Assembly (NCBI GenBank): GCA_002347755.1
Contig: DDXT01000023.1
Location: forward strand, 1 to 7,006
From: Caryophanales bacterium UBA2253
GTDB taxonomy: Bacteria > Bacillota_I > Bacilli_A > ML615J-28 > CAG-698
DNA: 7,006 bases
Reading direction: 5' to 3'
Under the pieces are notes generated by a model. That model had not been told where the DNA came from, ran no database searches, and saw nothing but the letters and a program-made list of their open reading frames with translations. Within the stretch, counting starts at the first letter, position 1, and each line of letters begins with the position of its first letter. Of the stretch, positions 5,838 to 7,006 are shown piece after piece. Both the position numbers and the translations under genes were made by a program.

Positions 5838-6818
5838 ATGAAAGTAACCATCCGGGAAATAGCAAAAAAAGCCAATGTGAGCGTGGCAACAGTCAGCCGA
5901 GCCATCAACAACAAGGGTTATGTCCACGAGGAAACCAAGAAAACAATCGATAATGCGGTTAAGGAATTGGGTTACACCCCCAACCAATTGGCCCGATTAT
6001 TGTTGAAACGGCAATCCGGGATCATCGGCGTAATCATTCCCCATACCGTTTCTCCTTTCATCGGCGAATTGATTGAAGGAATCGAAAACGAAGCCATGTC
6101 TAACGGCTACAAAGTAATGCTGTGCATCACCAACAGCCGGTTTGAACGGGAACTTGACTACATAAAAGTCTTCGAGCAGTATATGATCGACGGCTTGATT
6201 GTTTCCTCGAATTTTGAAAATTGCGAAAAAATCATGAATCTGAACATTCCCATTGTTTCCATCGACCATATCATCGATCCCACCGTTCCTTCCATCACCA
6301 CGGACAACATCGGAGGAGGAAAATTGGCCGCCGAAAAACTGATTGCTTGCGGAGCCAAATATTTTGTTGTCTTCCGGGGCCCGTCGTTTTTGATTACCAC
6401 CGCCGAAAGGACTCAGGGGTTCAGCGAAGTATTGAAAAAACACGATTTTACCTTTGAATTCTATGATTTCGATTTGGTCGCCCCGGATTCTGATTTCATT
6501 TATAATTATTTGCTCAACAATCCTCAGATTGACGGCATTTTCACCCTTTCCGATACGCTGGGAGTTATAACTGCGGGAATTCTCAACAAGTTGGAAAGAA
6601 AACTCGGAAAAGATGTCTTTCTGGTAAGTTTTGACGGTCTGCCGATCTCCCGTTGGACTTTCCCGACTTTGACGACCATCAACCAGCCAATCAATTATAT
6701 GGGTAAAGAAGCGGTCTCGACCTTGATTAAACTGATTCAAGGAAAAGAAATTTTGGAACAGCATAAAATCATCCAAATAACGATGAAAGAAAGAGATTCC
6801 ACGAAAGGCCATAAATAA
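5838..6818 (+). CDS. LacI-family transcriptional regulator (probable maltodextrin-locus repressor)
   Basis: A 326-residue protein of usual LacI/GalR length. The helix-turn-helix covers about 4-24, with recognition helix S15-V-A-T-V-S-R21. The hinge helix at about 48-57 (PNQLARLLLK) carries the leucine expected to enter the minor groove (about L55). The rest is a periplasmic-binding-protein-like sugar domain: F74-x-x-L78 region, R191 in the RTQGF motif, S238-D239, F265-D266-G and Q283 in the TINQP motif, all at positions where this family contacts sugar. It ends with the familiar E318-R-D-S-T322. It binds DNA as a dimer and responds to a small sugar or sugar phosphate; which one cannot be read from sequence. 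Lying directly downstream of the neopullulanase-type gene, it is most likely the local regulator, as MdxR is in B. subtilis. Regulation of the divergent promoters at 3020-3151 is plausible, but I found no convincing operator. Confidence 0.94.
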   Translation: MKVTIREIAKKANVSVATVSRAINNKGYVHEETKKTIDNAVKELGYTPNQLARLLLKRQSGIIGVIIPHTVSPFIGELIEGIENEAMSNGYKVMLCITNSRFERELDYIKVFEQYMIDGLIVSSNFENCEKIMNLNIPIVSIDHIIDPTVPSITTDNIGGGKLAAEKLIACGAKYFVVFRGPSFLITTAERTQGFSEVLKKHDFTFEFYDFDLVAPDSDFIYNYLLNNPQIDGIFTLSDTLGVITAGILNKLERKLGKDVFLVSFDGLPISRWTFPTLTTINQPINYMGKEAVSTLIKLIQGKEILEQHKIIQITMKERDSTKGHK

Positions 6819-6848
6819 AAATAGTGAGCGGCTTCAAAGCCGCTCACT
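6814..6848 (-). terminator. Hairpin terminator suited to leftward transcription
   Basis: AGTGAGCGGCT (6823-6833) and AGCCGCTCACT (6838-6848) form a perfect 11-bp GC-rich stem with a TCAA loop, five bases after the LacI stop codon. On the plus strand it is followed by CAGACTGATG, with no U-tract. On the minus strand it is followed by ATTTTTATTTAT (6822-6811), a good U-rich tail. It therefore fits a terminator for a leftward gene beyond the right edge, though it may also protect the 3' end of the LacI message. Confidence 0.65.
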
Positions 6849-6861
6849 CAGACTGATGACA

Positions 6862-6896
6862 AACCCCATTTCCAAAGATGGGGTTCGTTTATTTTT
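6862..6896 (+). terminator. Intrinsic terminator of the LacI gene
   Basis: AACCCCAT (6862-6869) pairs with ATGGGGTT (6878-6885). A G-U pair and an A-T pair extend the stem inward to a CCAA loop. It is followed on the plus strand by CGTTTATTTTT (6886-6896), a U-rich tail. It lies 43 bases beyond the LacI stop codon, just past the leftward hairpin. Confidence 0.7.
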
Positions 6897-7006
6897 CCAC
6901 AACTATCTTGAAATAACAAAAAAACACTTTTTTAGACTCGAAAAAGATATCTTTTTGGTGCCATTGTCCCATTTTATTACAAGAAAAAATGAGCGTTGAC
7001 TTTGTC
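6892..7006. other. AT-rich right edge, no gene established
   Basis: I cannot assign a gene here. On the minus strand two frames stay open from the window edge, to a TAA at 6891-6889 (38 codons) and a TAG at 6905-6903 (33 codons); the third stops at 6979-6977. None gives a recognisable protein in the part visible. The leftward hairpin at 6823-6848 would suit the end of such a gene. On the plus strand a TTGACT (6996-7001) could be the -35 box of a promoter cut by the window end. An ATG at 6989 has no good ribosome binding site. Confidence 0.3.
6941..6956. repeat. 16-bp perfect AT-rich palindrome
   Basis: AAAAAGATATCTTTTT is a perfect palindrome with no spacer. It follows another AT-only dyad at 6919-6933 (AAAAAA, CAC, TTTTTT). 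It could be a protein-binding site or simply an A/T-tract coincidence; the sequence alone does not decide. Confidence 0.5.

Noticed and set aside
5997..6812. 271-codon open frame on the minus strand
   Set aside because: It is antisense to the LacI-family gene. Its low-complexity F/N/D/G-rich translation looks like an antisense shadow, with no family resemblance.
6977..7006. Possible 3' end of an IS3-type transposase on the minus strand
   Set aside because: Only nine codons are visible before the stop and no transposase motif or terminal repeat can be confirmed within the window, so it is not called.

Overview
This 7-kb window looks like a chromosomal maltodextrin and starch utilisation locus from a low-to-moderate GC Gram-positive-type bacterium (Bacillota or Mycoplasmatota). 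The evidence is strong purine-rich ribosome binding sites, extended -10 promoters (TGnTATAAT), a lipoprotein-type secreted amylase, a DUF1189/YvdJ membrane protein and Bacillus-like gene neighbours. GC was not computed; by eye it is in the mid-40s percent. UGA acts as a stop (the esterase ends in TGA and readthrough gives nothing sensible), so the genetic code is standard, not the Mycoplasma/Spiroplasma code. The species cannot be named from the sequence.

Layout: six complete genes in two divergent blocks. The left block is on the minus strand and is read right to left: a small RDD-family membrane protein (2498-2998), a lipid-anchored GH13 alpha-amylase (910-2505) and a DUF1189 membrane protein (78-917). 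Consecutive genes overlap by 8 bases each time. The block is driven by a promoter near 3020-3055 and ends in a strong hairpin terminator at 24-68. The right block is on the plus strand: an alpha/beta-hydrolase esterase (3162-3944), a cytoplasmic neopullulanase/cyclomaltodextrinase-type GH13 enzyme (3941-5743, overlapping the esterase by ATGA), a hairpin at 5736-5766, then a LacI-family regulator with its own promoter (5838-6818). Two hairpins at 6823-6885 follow; one suits rightward and the other leftward transcription.

Likely joint role (inference): the lipid-anchored amylase cuts starch or glycogen outside the cell. The resulting maltodextrins are imported by a transporter that is not in this window. 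The cytoplasmic GH13 enzyme then degrades linear or cyclic maltodextrins, and the LacI-type protein probably senses the sugar. The pairing of a neopullulanase-type gene with a LacI regulator, and the presence of DUF1189, recall the Bacillus subtilis mdx/yvd cluster. The roles of the RDD protein, DUF1189 and the esterase are unknown.

There is no gene-free stretch above 300 bases. The longest are the divergent promoter region 2999-3161 and the right edge 6819-7006. The right edge holds two terminators, an AT-only palindrome and possibly the very end of a leftward gene. I saw no tRNA, rRNA, CRISPR array or recognisable complete insertion sequence. Nothing here is clearly a novel system; the most interesting point is the tight packaging of two uncharacterised membrane proteins around the secreted amylase.
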